Assembly: GCF_039596395.1 (NCBI RefSeq)
Contig: NZ_JBCNJT010000001.1
Coordinates: 310,001 to 374,000 of the forward strand
DNA from: Fluviicola sp.
Lineage (GTDB): Bacteria; Bacteroidota; Bacteroidia; Flavobacteriales_D; Crocinitomicaceae
Direction: 5' to 3'
DNA: 64,000 nt
This document shows positions 1-9,777 of this stretch, piece after piece. Numbering within the stretch: the stretch's first letter is position 1; each line of letters begins with the position of its first letter. The notes below the pieces were generated by a model that searched no databases, was not told the DNA's origin, and saw nothing but the letters and a program-made list of their open reading frames with translations. The position numbers were made by a program, and so were the translations under genes.

Positions 1-3000
1 AAAGAAGTACTCGTGCCTTACCCGGTCGGATTTCCCTTTTTGCGGCGGCACATAATCAATGTATTCGCTCGGACTGGAGATTCCACCCAGCTTCTCCAGG
101 TTTCCACCTGTTCCTGTTACGTTCAGTCCTTTTTTGAATTCAATGTCAATAAACGTATCCACCGGCACACGGAAATCATCCAGTTCAAGACTTTCTATCC
201 AGCCGCCGTCACCAGGATGTGGAAGTGGCGTCGCAGGAGCATTTCCCGGACCATCGTACAATATTCTTGCATCCAGGTTCAACGTTTCGCCCGTAACCAT
301 GTGATTGGACTTCGCAATTTTGTTCAGATCACTTGCTTCGGTTGAATTCGATCCTTCCGGAACATTTCCAAGCACGGGATTTCGCGAATTGTCCAGGTTG
401 CTGTCGTAATTCCAGGTAAACTCAAAGTGTGCACATCGTTTCTTTTTCAGTACCTGCACACAAACTTCAAATTCCCCGGTAATGATATGCGGTTTAGGAG
501 CTTCGGCTGCTAATGTGGCAGCACCGGAAACACTGAATCCGAGTCCGCAGCATTTCAGGGAAACCGTACCACCTAGCTGAATCGCACCACCGATCTGTTT
601 CGGTCGGAAAGCAATTCGTCCCTTGGTATCCAGGTAGGCGGAAAGTTCGGCTTTCAACGGTCCGAATGATTTCTTCAGGGCAAAACTCACACCTGCTCCC
701 GCGCGAATTCCGCTGTTCGAGATCATGAAGTAGAAGTACATGTTCAGGATGTCGAGTACACGCGCCTGAATGCGGTAAGAATCCGGTGATTCACGACCAA
801 TGTTGAAGTACCATGCTGCCGAGTTTCCAAAGAAGAAGCCAAGTTCTGTAACACCGTCAACAGTCACAACTTTCCCCGTTTTAGGACCGGTATCCGGCAT
901 TTTGTAATTGATTCCGAATCCGGCCTCGATGGAATGTTTGGTAATGGCAATAATGGCAAAGAATGGCGGATCGGGATTGGCGTCCAGCTTAATCCGGTCT
1001 TTCAGGAATTGTGCCTGGCCCTGGAACAGGAATACATCCGGCAAAGAAAGGAGGAAGAATAATTTCGAAGAAAAGGTTTTTCCGGCATCGCTTGATGTAG
1101 CCAATGAAACACCCGCTCCGAAACTAAATCCGTCCTTGATCAGGAACTTGGACGTTTGGATTCCTTCTTTGAAATCCGGGTCTATTTTGGCCTTGTAGTA
1201 TTGCCACCATTCTGCATCTGCAGGAAGATCGGCTGCAAACTTGTCGGCCACGTATTTCTTACCGAACAGTGCCCGGAAACCATAAATTCCAAGCCCGGTT
1301 GTTCCGAGCAGGATAGGGGTAGAGATCTCAATTCCCAGGTCGACAATAAATGCCGGTACTTTCGGGTTCATGCGCATGGATGCACTCGCTTCCAAACCTT
1401 TGAATTTCGGAATGGACACATAGACACCTCCGGCGTATTCCGTACTGTTTTTCAGTACTTCTACCAGGGCCGGGGATGCATTCGGTGGGATTTTAGGATC
1501 CTTCATGGACAAGAATCCTTTAATGATCACAGCGGCGTCTTCCGGTTTCGCACTTCCCGGAATGATGATATCAATGGCCAGGCTTTCCAACCGGATAAAC
1601 CATTCGAATTTATGATTGGAATTGAACGGGCCATCCACGGTGTAGTAATACTTAATCCCCTTTCCATTGGCATTGAAACCGCCCGGATTTGCACTCACGC
1701 CACCGTCGAACCCGAAGTATTTGTATTTTCTGTCGTCTTTTTCGAAGGACCCCAGGTGAATTGCAGTGATCGCAATTTTGGCCGGTCCCATTTTCAATTC
1801 GAATGCTTTCGGCAAATGGATGGAACCACCTTCGATCTCAAATTTACCATCATCGTAAATGATCAGCTTGTTGATATCGATCTTATCCGGCAAAAACTTC
1901 CCGATAGGCGGCTGCAGCAGGAAGTCGATATCGCCCGAACAACCCGCATAAAACCGCCCGTCTTCATGTTTTCCGAAGAAAAGGCTCTTCACATCAAACG
2001 CGAATACATTCGGAATAGTCAATACCGGAATGGCCTGGTTGACGGAAGCTGTGATGTCGAACTCGCCATTCTGCGCAATGTGGATATCGATAAAGATCTT
2101 CGCCGGATTCCCGGATGGATCTTTGAATCCCGGAATGGTCATGGCTCCTTTGATATCGGATTCCGTGATCGCATTCTGCTGGAAAGTCATGGAAAACGTA
2201 TCCAGTTCGACCTCAAATCCGCTACCGAATTTAAGCTGGATCAACGGAGCAGGATCACCGGCAGTTAAGGCTCTTAAACCAATCGTTCCCGAAATACCAC
2301 CGGTCCCAGCCAATAAATTGTCTACATACAATTCTCCCGTTGAAGGTGTAGTACCTGAATTATGCCCCCAGTCGGCAGGAAAACCGATAGTTCCATTCTT
2401 AATATACACCCCGATAAAATCATCCGGCCGGCCATCAGCTATTGCCTCCGGAATATTTTTGGTGCGGGAGAGGTCGAGTTTGAGGTCATCGAGTTCTAAG
2501 GTGAATTTCGTGCCTAGGATGAAGGATTTGGGGAAGTCGATGTTGGGATTAGGACTTAAATTGAATTCAAAGTTATTTTCAGTATCGTACACAATGCTTC
2601 CGACATCACAGGTTAAAATTGTTTTAGGTCCATGTGTTGCTGTATCTACCGGTTTAAAGATATTTTCGGGGAATTGTATTCCTAATGTTATATCTTCCAG
2701 TGAAAAGCCAAATTTGGGAAATAATAAACGATTCGCTAATTCAGATAAATCGAATTCCCCAAACCATTTTTGAAACAGCGCTTTAATTCGATCGATAATT
2801 TCTCCAATACCATTTATGGAGATGAAATCATTAAAAATGATTTCATACAGATCCAGGTTATTATTTGATAACTGTTCCAGGATATCATTGATCACTTGTC
2901 CAATATCGGAGTAATCAGAGATATTGAGTGTAGTTGTTGGATACCGGGTATTAAAATCAGAAACAAATGTTTGAAACGGGGTAATTGAATCCGAAAAAAT

Positions 3001-3429
3001 AGTCACTGCTTCGTTTAAGAAATCTTCTGCCGAAATATTTAAAACATCTAAAAAAAGTTCATAATAGGCGCTCGGATTGCTCGAAAAACTAGCTGTGTTA
3101 AAATCCTTAATATATTTTAAGACTTCCCAAGAGTAATTAAATTGAACTGGAAATTCTGTTGTTTGCCCTGTTGATGAAGGGTTTAAGATAAGAGCTAAAC
3201 CATTTGTACCTGGTATTTCAACTGAGATAGGGTTGAAGGTAACCAATTTCAAAGAGTAAAAAGCTAGATCACCATTTTGGTTTTTTTGTACTTGAAGATC
3301 CTTGTAAAAAATGTGATCTAAAAATCCAAATATATTTGAATCGAAGTCACCAAATTTTAAAGGTATTTGGTCAAGGGATACAAGATCGGTTATGGAAGGA
3401 TAAAAATTGCTTATGGGATTAGTTGGCAT
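1..3429 (-). CDS. giant protein of unknown family, 3' end outside window
   Basis: An open frame of 1143 codons runs without a stop from an ATG at 3427-3429 to the left edge, so the C-terminus is missing. I do not recognise the family. No signal peptide or membrane segment is visible at the N-terminus, which begins MPTNPISNFYPS. From about residue 290 on the sequence alternates short hydrophobic strands with Gly/Asp turns, as in beta-rich proteins; a Cys pair (KCCGLG) and a later Cys/Lys patch (CVQVLKKKRC) lie near the visible end. It follows the metalloprotease gene with a 66-bp gap and is probably co-transcribed with it. The first ~290 codons are AT-rich (about 28% GC at 2821-2880) whereas the rest is near 50% GC (1861-1920), which hints at a chimeric gene. 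Role unknown. Confidence 0.8.
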   Translation of the reverse strand, partial: MPTNPISNFYPSITDLVSLDQIPLKFGDFDSNIFGFLDHIFYKDLQVQKNQNGDLAFYSLKLVTFNPISVEIPGTNGLALILNPSSTGQTTEFPVQFNYSWEVLKYIKDFNTASFSSNPSAYYELFLDVLNISAEDFLNEAVTIFSDSITPFQTFVSDFNTRYPTTTLNISDYSDIGQVINDILEQLSNNNLDLYEIIFNDFISINGIGEIIDRIKALFQKWFGEFDLSELANRLLFPKFGFSLEDITLGIQFPENIFKPVDTATHGPKTILTCDVGSIVYDTENNFEFNLSPNPNIDFPKSFILGTKFTLELDDLKLDLSRTKNIPEAIADGRPDDFIGVYIKNGTIGFPADWGHNSGTTPSTGELYVDNLLAGTGGISGTIGLRALTAGDPAPLIQLKFGSGFEVELDTFSMTFQQNAITESDIKGAMTIPGFKDPSGNPAKIFIDIHIAQNGEFDITASVNQAIPVLTIPNVFAFDVKSLFFGKHEDGRFYAGCSGDIDFLLQPPIGKFLPDKIDINKLIIYDDGKFEIEGGSIHLPKAFELKMGPAKIAITAIHLGSFEKDDRKYKYFGFDGGVSANPGGFNANGKGIKYYYTVDGPFNSNHKFEWFIRLESLAIDIIIPGSAKPEDAAVIIKGFLSMKDPKIPPNASPALVEVLKNSTEYAGGVYVSIPKFKGLEASASMRMNPKVPAFIVDLGIEISTPILLGTTGLGIYGFRALFGKKYVADKFAADLPADAEWWQYYKAKIDPDFKEGIQTSKFLIKDGFSFGAGVSLATSSDAGKTFSSKLFFLLSLPDVFLFQGQAQFLKDRIKLDANPDPPFFAIIAITKHSIEAGFGINYKMPDTGPKTGKVVTVDGVTELGFFFGNSAAWYFNIGRESPDSYRIQARVLDILNMYFYFMISNSGIRAGAGVSFALKKSFGPLKAELSAYLDTKGRIAFRPKQIGGAIQLGGTVSLKCCGLGFSVSGAATLAAEAPKPHIITGEFEVCVQVLKKKRCAHFEFTWNYDSNLDNSRNPVLGNVPEGSNSTEASDLNKIAKSNHMVTGETLNLDARILYDGPGNAPATPLPHPGDGGWIESLELDDFRVPVDTFIDIEFKKGLNVTGTGGNLEKLGGISSPSEYIDYVPPQKGKSDRVRHEYFF

Positions 3430-3495
3430 AATATTCAGTTTAATTGAGAATTGTGATTTGAGTTATAAATTAGTTAGAAAAGGAGTGATTAATTT

Positions 3496-6400
3496 TTAAA
3501 GTGTACCACCTTGACCATACGCTTCCAAAATGACTTCACGGTTTTTAAATTCGGTGTATCTTAACTTAAAAGAGACCAATTTTATTCCACGAATATCATT
3601 TCCGTTACCTATTACTGGTGTGACGGCATTGGTATATATGTTATAGGTGATTTCAATGTCGTTAGCAAAACTACCTGTGTGTCCAGGTGCATTAGGAGCA
3701 GACCCTGGTCTGCGTTTTACAATGACGTTGGATAAGTTATTTGATGTCAGTGTCCCTTTTAATCGCCATTTGTATAAATCTTCAGCAGAATCAGCTGCGG
3801 TTTCATAATAACTTCCACGAACGTTCCAAGTACTTTGTGCCAAAACTTCAAGTTGATTGTTTGTATTTACTCTCAAGTCAAAAAATTCATCATTTTTGAC
3901 TGTTTTGTCTAATTCACGAAGGTCTGTTTTACCATTAAATAGTTCTGCGGCTTTTGCAATAAGGTTAGCATTTGCCCCATTTAGCTGTGTTAAAGTATCT
4001 ACAAGAGTATTACCGGAACCTCTTGGATTTGCGGTTAAGTCTGCTGTTGCTAGAGCAATCATTAATTGATGAATTTGTATAAGTTCTTCCCCATCAAGTT
4101 GCATTACTAGATTATTGATTTTTGATGGATAAGCTCCGCGTCTTCCTCCTATGCAAACATTGAATCTTTTAGCCGCGTTAGAGATATCACCGATTTTTTT
4201 TAAAAATTTAATTTGTTCCGGTAGCCATCCCATTCCTAAAATACTGGTGTTCGCACGTTCGAAAAGAGATGATTTATAGTTAATTGACGGGAAACTGGAA
4301 CCACTATTCGGCGGATGAACATAGGAGTCATTGCCATTAAATGTATCAACTCCCCAAGTTAGTTTGCTAGTTGGATATCCATCAGAATTATAATCGGTTT
4401 TCAAAGATTCCGACCCGTTATTGGCTACTTGAATACCTGCCCAATCAAACCTGAGTTGTGTGTAATTAATAAGTTCAGAGTTGTATTTAAAAATCAGGCT
4501 GTTGTTATCAGGAAAGTTTTGACGTTTATTAACTCCGGAATAGACCCCTTTATTTTTGTTTTCGTTGTGGCCTCCAGCTTGAGCGTTGTTATTAATGATT
4601 AACTTAAATTGCTGTTCTGTAATTAAGATGTTTAATTTACTATAATCAGGAGGTAATAATCCTAAAACATTCTCTATTGGTCTTTTAGATGAATATAGCC
4701 CCTTGTAACTATGCCCACCGGGTGGATCTGGTAATGGAGACTCAAAAAAATAAGTATAGTTATTCACGAATATTTCTGCCGGATCAACTAGGGGATCGAC
4801 AATAAGGGGGTTGTTTCTTTTTGCAGCTATATATCCATCAGGAAATACTCCAGTTTGTGTCGACATCAAATTATGTCTCCAGGCGTATTGAATAACGTAT
4901 TCAGGATCATATTCAGGATGTATGGCAAGTGAGGTTGAAGAACTTGAATTCCCCCCAGCAGTAAATTGATTGTGAAGATAATCATTCCCGTTCCTTAACA
5001 CCATTAATGCTGTGTATCTGTCAGATAATCCTAGAACGTGCCCCCATTCATGTGCAGGAACATTACCATTAGTTGAAAGATAAGGATCAGGATTCGTATG
5101 TTCAGGTTGTTTTTTATTGTCGAATACCATTCTACCCACTCTATCACCGTTATCATCATTTCTGATATATGATCTGCCACCAAGTTCTGCATCAACAACT
5201 ATAATGCACTCCCCATCTATCAATTTCAGATAGTTATTTGGGCTTGGATTTGTATCAATGATGATAGTAGCATTGGTAATTACATTTCCATTCGGATCTC
5301 TAACTGTGACTTTGTCGTTACGAAGTATTCCGCAAATCGTATTAATGACAATACCGTCATGATTTGTTACAACGGGATTTTCAATATCAGAAAGGTCAAA
5401 TGTACTATTCAAGTATCTTGGTAAGCCAAGATTAGTGTCTGAATTCCAAATTTGTTGGATATTTTCCGCAAAATGTTTTAAATAGATGGCGAAACTTGCG
5501 TCTGAAATATTGTTCTGGACGAAATAAATTTTAGAACAAATGGAATAAGTTGTTATACCTGAAGTAGGTGTGTCATTTTCTTTTAAAATCTTAAAACCAC
5601 GTTCACTGCTTTTAAATGATGGATTAAGAGCAGTCCTTGTACGAACAAGTATTGGTCCATCGTCCAAACGACTTGCTTTTATTTCGGCGCTATTCCCATC
5701 TGTTCTATCATACAATAAAACCCTTGAAAGAACGTCGTATTTTGTTAGAGTGGTTCCTGGGATTTGAGCATTCAAAACATCATATTCCGGAATTTGAACT
5801 TCTTTTACTTCAACGTTACCACTAGTGCTTAAATAATATCCTCTTAAGACCAATTCAAATTTGGCATAATAAATAGTAAATACATCTGAAGTATAAATGT
5901 CAGTGTACACCTGGCTGCCCATACTCAGTTTTTTGAAGCCCAGAGAAACTCTGAAACCGTTTAAAAAACCAGCATTTGAAGCGGTAGTCGTGATTCTTTC
6001 AAATTCTGATTTGCTTAAGTGTACTTGTTTGAAGTCGAGCGGGGTGCTATTAAAAAAATCTTCCAGTGCTGTGGAACTTTTAGCTGCAACAATCCTTAGT
6101 TTAGGATAGTCTCCGTGCGAATCTTGAGGCTCACCGGTTAACTCAATTTCTGTGTAATCAATATTATTTAGGTTCTTAATTAATTCGTCAATTCCTGGAG
6201 AATTATTGGAATGTCCGATTTTTGAAGCAAAAGAGAAGAAACTGTTCTTTTCTTTCTTGGAATTATAATTAGTTGTGGCATACGTAAACAATATTTTGTT
6301 CTGATTTGTATCCTCTGTAATTCCGATATTGGAAATGCTGGAGTCAAAATTATGTCTGAGATCATTGATGCACCTTTCTGTATAGTATACCTGTGTTCTG

Positions 6401-7902
6401 GATTTAGCAACTGTTCCGGTTGCTTGGGGTAGAATCATGTCAAGTGGCTGGAAAATATTATCCAGAGGTTCTCTTGACCTTAAGATTGTATTTAATCCGA
6501 GTGGTTCAGGAAGGGATTCTATAATTCTGAGGTATTTAATTTTAATATACGTTGAAATAGGTTCTGTAACATTATTAGCATTATAATTAGGGACTAAAAC
6601 CTCTAAAGCAGTTTGATTTTCCGATTTAATCGAGGTAAAATCCGCCAGTGGCTGCCCAATTTGATTGAAATAAAATAAATCAATGAATTTTTTACTTCGT
6701 TTTTTGCGTTCGAAGAATTTGGCTTTATCAGGGACTTCTCCGGATGCAATATATATGAAAGGACTATAGTTATCTCCCTTAGGGAAATTTATGAATAAGT
6801 GATTTTTTGAATCTGAATTATTGGGATTTCCGGAGATAAAATCTGACAAATAAAATTTCAGAAGAGGCCATGAATTGACGTAGTAATTTATTGGAACAGG
6901 AGAATTCGTATTGGCAGATGCATAGATAATTCTATTACCATTAGTAGCATAGTTACCGAAGTAATCTAACGAATAATCTAATTCATTTCTAATATCCAGA
7001 TAAACAGTGTTTTTATTAAAAAAGACAACTTTACTCCCAAGACCCTTAATTATGTTTTCATAAATTTCGTTTCCACTGCATTTTGTAGAAGAGGCATTTC
7101 CGGAAGAGTCTGTGGTATTAAATTTAAGAGAGGAATAATAGAAACATCCAAAAAATGCACAGGGATCGATATAATTCAAGATTATTTCCCGTTTGTTGTT
7201 ATTTTGAAAGACATCAGCCTGAGAAGAAGATGCAGGTTGAGGAACATGAATAATTGTTTCCAGTTTTGTAGCATCATTAACCGTAGGTTCGAACCCCATT
7301 ACTTCTAATATGATTTCAAACCCCAAACTTGCGTCGTCAAAAACACCAAGAGATTCTCCAGAATTGATATACTGATATTGAGAGCCGGAATCTTTAAAAA
7401 ACGTCTTATATAATGGAGTTGTACCACCGGAAATTTGGTTTGGCAAAAACTGAGAGAGCTCAGGAATAGCCGGTAATGTATTATTTGGCTGATTCAGTAA
7501 TTTTTGATAGTTGGAATTTATCCGTCGTAAGAGATCAATATTGTTTGCAGGTACTGACGAGTTAAAAGGTTTAATAGTGTTAGTCGAAGTATCAATAATG
7601 GAACTTTTTTTAATTCCTTTATATACATAGTACTTAATATACCCAATATCTATCTGTGGTTGATTTTTAGGTTTTAATACGATATTAACAAGGTTGGGTA
7701 AGGCATTTCCTGAGGTATCGACCACGTTGTCAATGATAATAATATCGCCTTCAGTTACAGCATAAGCATACGCGTTGTTTCCTGAGTGCATACTTGTTAC
7801 ACGGTACTTTTCGGTTGGAGTTGTCTGGTCAGGTCCGTATGCTTGAACAACCGTTTGATTATTTAATTTATCAGGGTCAGTGAAGAAAAAAAAGTGTGGC
7901 AT
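3496..7902 (-). CDS. giant metzincin-type metalloprotease-like protein
   Basis: This 1468-residue protein carries the zinc-binding pattern HExxHxxGxxD at H951-E952, H955, G958 and D961 (HEWGHVLGLSDRY), followed about 50 residues later by NLMST (M1013), a plausible Met-turn. That combination is typical of metzincin endopeptidases. No signal peptide is present: the N-terminus is MPHFFFFTDPDKL and the following region is polar and Asn/Ser-rich. The ~900 residues before the catalytic motif and the ~500 after it match nothing I recognise. The gene is AT-rich compared with neighbours and lies 66 bp upstream of the giant gene at the left edge, in the same direction, so the two look like one transcript. 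A cytoplasmic start with a protease core could suit a toxin or effector exported by a non-Sec route, but that is inference. The peptidase call is fairly safe; the biological role is open. Confidence 0.75.
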   Translation of the reverse strand: MPHFFFFTDPDKLNNQTVVQAYGPDQTTPTEKYRVTSMHSGNNAYAYAVTEGDIIIIDNVVDTSGNALPNLVNIVLKPKNQPQIDIGYIKYYVYKGIKKSSIIDTSTNTIKPFNSSVPANNIDLLRRINSNYQKLLNQPNNTLPAIPELSQFLPNQISGGTTPLYKTFFKDSGSQYQYINSGESLGVFDDASLGFEIILEVMGFEPTVNDATKLETIIHVPQPASSSQADVFQNNNKREIILNYIDPCAFFGCFYYSSLKFNTTDSSGNASSTKCSGNEIYENIIKGLGSKVVFFNKNTVYLDIRNELDYSLDYFGNYATNGNRIIYASANTNSPVPINYYVNSWPLLKFYLSDFISGNPNNSDSKNHLFINFPKGDNYSPFIYIASGEVPDKAKFFERKKRSKKFIDLFYFNQIGQPLADFTSIKSENQTALEVLVPNYNANNVTEPISTYIKIKYLRIIESLPEPLGLNTILRSREPLDNIFQPLDMILPQATGTVAKSRTQVYYTERCINDLRHNFDSSISNIGITEDTNQNKILFTYATTNYNSKKEKNSFFSFASKIGHSNNSPGIDELIKNLNNIDYTEIELTGEPQDSHGDYPKLRIVAAKSSTALEDFFNSTPLDFKQVHLSKSEFERITTTASNAGFLNGFRVSLGFKKLSMGSQVYTDIYTSDVFTIYYAKFELVLRGYYLSTSGNVEVKEVQIPEYDVLNAQIPGTTLTKYDVLSRVLLYDRTDGNSAEIKASRLDDGPILVRTRTALNPSFKSSERGFKILKENDTPTSGITTYSICSKIYFVQNNISDASFAIYLKHFAENIQQIWNSDTNLGLPRYLNSTFDLSDIENPVVTNHDGIVINTICGILRNDKVTVRDPNGNVITNATIIIDTNPSPNNYLKLIDGECIIVVDAELGGRSYIRNDDNGDRVGRMVFDNKKQPEHTNPDPYLSTNGNVPAHEWGHVLGLSDRYTALMVLRNGNDYLHNQFTAGGNSSSSTSLAIHPEYDPEYVIQYAWRHNLMSTQTGVFPDGYIAAKRNNPLIVDPLVDPAEIFVNNYTYFFESPLPDPPGGHSYKGLYSSKRPIENVLGLLPPDYSKLNILITEQQFKLIINNNAQAGGHNENKNKGVYSGVNKRQNFPDNNSLIFKYNSELINYTQLRFDWAGIQVANNGSESLKTDYNSDGYPTSKLTWGVDTFNGNDSYVHPPNSGSSFPSINYKSSLFERANTSILGMGWLPEQIKFLKKIGDISNAAKRFNVCIGGRRGAYPSKINNLVMQLDGEELIQIHQLMIALATADLTANPRGSGNTLVDTLTQLNGANANLIAKAAELFNGKTDLRELDKTVKNDEFFDLRVNTNNQLEVLAQSTWNVRGSYYETAADSAEDLYKWRLKGTLTSNNLSNVIVKRRPGSAPNAPGHTGSFANDIEITYNIYTNAVTPVIGNGNDIRGIKLVSFKLRYTEFKNREVILEAYGQGGTL

Positions 7903-7926
7903 ATTTATTTTTTTATAAAATGATTA

Positions 7927-8037
7927 TTAAAGATGATTAGGATGACTGTCAAAAAAATTCTGGGAAATAAAGAGGAGAATTGAATGTTCTGGATGCTTTA
8001 ATAAATCAACATCCGTAAAAAAGAAAAAATCAGCCAT
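7927..8037 (-). pseudogene. 36-codon fragment repeating the N-terminus of the downstream protease
   Basis: A short frame starts at ATG 8035-8037 and stops at TAA 7927-7929, 24 bp before the protease start. Its first residues, MADFFFFTDVDLL, align with the protease start MPHFFFFTDPDKL (9 of 13 identical); after that the two diverge. The simplest reading is the remnant of a tandem relative whose body was lost by deletion or recombination, leaving only the conserved N-terminal signature. A genuine small peptide or a translated leader for the protease are alternatives. The length was too short for ordinary gene prediction. Confidence 0.45.
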
Positions 8038-8388
8038 GGTTAGTGGTTTTAAATGTGGCGTTAGTTAATAAAAAATCAATCACAATAGGTATGAAACTGC
8101 ATACGTTTCCGCAGAGAAAATGAGGGACCCATAACGGATGCCAGATAATATCTTAAGAAGTAAACCCAGAAAGTAACTTGACCAGACTTAATGTAAGGAG
8201 AGGTTTTTCAATGAATAAGGTTAGAACTGTGTGGGTAGTGATCTAATAAAACTAAAAGTAAGGAATATTATTGTATCGGCAAGGAAAGAAATTGTTAATT
8301 AACGAATAAAAATTGCAGAAATGAGCAGTGACGCGGGTATCACGTCACTGCTAAATACGAATCGGTTATTTGGGAGAAATCGTGTTGT
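8038..8388. other. 350-bp intergenic region upstream of the giant protease block
   Basis: No convincing gene is visible on either strand. It must hold the promoter for the protease block, but no TAnnTTTG box on the minus strand could be found. The right end holds the terminator hairpin of the gene that stops at 8389. The sequence is AT-rich, in line with the accessory genes to the left. Confidence 0.5.
8324..8352 (-). terminator. terminator-like hairpin after the 8389-9777 gene
   Basis: A perfect 10-bp stem (AGCAGTGACG against CGTCACTGCT) closes a 9-nt loop, about 37 bp downstream of the stop codon at 8389. On the minus strand a broken T-rich stretch follows. A GC-rich stem at this place fits factor-independent termination, though the T-tract is weak. 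Confidence 0.55.
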
Positions 8389-9777
8389 TTAATTCCCTGT
8401 TTTGATACTTTTTATAGTCAGCGTCAGGAAGGTGCTCACTACCCGGAAACCAATTGTGGGCTTCGCTTCCGTAACTCCTTTGTAAGGATCTGGCGCGTAG
8501 ATTTTAATATCATCGCCGTAACTACGCCATGAGCCGCCTGCTGTTCCGGGTTCACTTCTGTCCATTCCTTCATAAACCATTTCGGCAGCATTTCCGGCCA
8601 TGTTGTATAAACCCAGTGCATTCGGCCAAAAGGATTTGGAAGGTGCAAGAATGTCTGCGTTGTCGTAGATTATCGTGTTTCGCCATCTTGAGGTATCAAT
8701 TTGATCTTTCACAATATCGTGGGTGAAATTTGCCTGGAATGAACCGCGAGAATTGCGGCGGTATTGCCCGTCCCAGGGATAAGGAAGCTGCTTGCCTTCA
8801 TTGCTGGCTGCTTTTACCCATTCCGCGCGGAGCGGTAAGCGCACATCATTGAACTGGGCTTCTTTATCCGTTCCAACGTATTTGCGAACCTCTTCTGAAA
8901 GCCACTTGCAATACAATTCGGCTCCTTCGCGGCTTATATTGACTACAGGGAAATCATTGAAAGCGGGATGTGAGAAATACTGTTCTTCCCAGGCTTTTCC
9001 ACCGTCTTTGAGTTCTTTGTTCCAGGCCGATTGATCCGGTTTTGCTTTCAGGAATTCGCTTTTTCGGTCCTGGATGAGCAAATCAAACAGGAATGTGCGG
9101 TACTCGAAGTTGGTGACTTCACCCGTTCCGATGTAAAACGCCTGCACGGAAATCAGCTTCCCGTTGTAATCGAAACTTCCGCTTGGAACGTAAACATAAG
9201 TGCTTTTGTCGTGCTTGGCCAATGCTTTCAGCATGGCTTTTTTCTTCTTTCTGGTAGTTGCGATTTCTTCTTCGGTCAGTTTCGGGAACTGGTAGGCAGG
9301 ATCGTCCAACGTTTTAATAGAAGCTGTTTTGCGGTCGTACCCATTTTCCCGGATTTCCACGCGGTCATTTTCAGGGTTTAGGGTTAACGGCAATTCCGTA
9401 ACCAGTTCCTGGATGGTTGCCAGGAAAGGCGCTTCTTTCGGTGTGTTGATCTGTTTGGAGGGTGGTTTTGGGGTTTGCTGAGCAGGAATGGAAGTGTTTG
9501 AAGATATACGGGATTCTGTTTTCGCCGGTTGGGTTTGCTGAGGTGTGTTATTCGTTTCTCCGCTGTTCCACAAAAGGAAGAGGGAGATGCTTAAGGTGCT
9601 TACAGTTGTTAACATGATGATCCATTTTTTGGTGAATACTTGTTTCGTTTGGGGTTTATTCACCGCAGGATTGTTCAAAGAAGCAAGGAATGTGTCTTTG
9701 GTCTGTTCAAACGACTGCATCACCGGATCCTGTTTCGCACCGGCGAAAAGCTGATCTAATTGTTGTTGCTTATCCAT
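8389..9777 (-). CDS. membrane-anchored SUMF1/FGE-domain protein, possible anti-sigma partner
   Basis: The 462-residue protein has a short cytosolic N-terminus (1-50), one membrane segment (about 51-70, WIIMLTTVSTLSISLFLLW), a Pro/Thr/Gln-rich linker, and a C-terminal sulfatase-modifying-factor/formylglycine-generating-like domain (about 194-455), seen in the motifs YVYVPSGSF, EVTNFEYRTFL, FPVVNISREGAELYCKWL, RLPLRAEWVKAA, GLYNMAGNAAEMV and TIGFRVV. The same fold is used by the gliding proteins GldJ and GldK. Catalytic cysteines of true formylglycine enzymes are not evident, so a structural or sensing role is more likely. Its start overlaps the end of the ECF sigma gene by 8 bp, and the topology (cytosolic tail, one helix, extracytoplasmic domain) mimics an anti-sigma factor; that role is inferred. 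Confidence 0.8.
   Translation of the reverse strand: MDKQQQLDQLFAGAKQDPVMQSFEQTKDTFLASLNNPAVNKPQTKQVFTKKWIIMLTTVSTLSISLFLLWNSGETNNTPQQTQPAKTESRISSNTSIPAQQTPKPPSKQINTPKEAPFLATIQELVTELPLTLNPENDRVEIRENGYDRKTASIKTLDDPAYQFPKLTEEEIATTRKKKKAMLKALAKHDKSTYVYVPSGSFDYNGKLISVQAFYIGTGEVTNFEYRTFLFDLLIQDRKSEFLKAKPDQSAWNKELKDGGKAWEEQYFSHPAFNDFPVVNISREGAELYCKWLSEEVRKYVGTDKEAQFNDVRLPLRAEWVKAASNEGKQLPYPWDGQYRRNSRGSFQANFTHDIVKDQIDTSRWRNTIIYDNADILAPSKSFWPNALGLYNMAGNAAEMVYEGMDRSEPGTAGGSWRSYGDDIKIYAPDPYKGVTEAKPTIGFRVVSTFLTLTIKSIKTGN

Noticed and set aside
1-2773. Plus-strand frames of 96-370 codons
   Set aside because: They are antisense to the unbroken 1143-codon minus-strand frame and show no domain.
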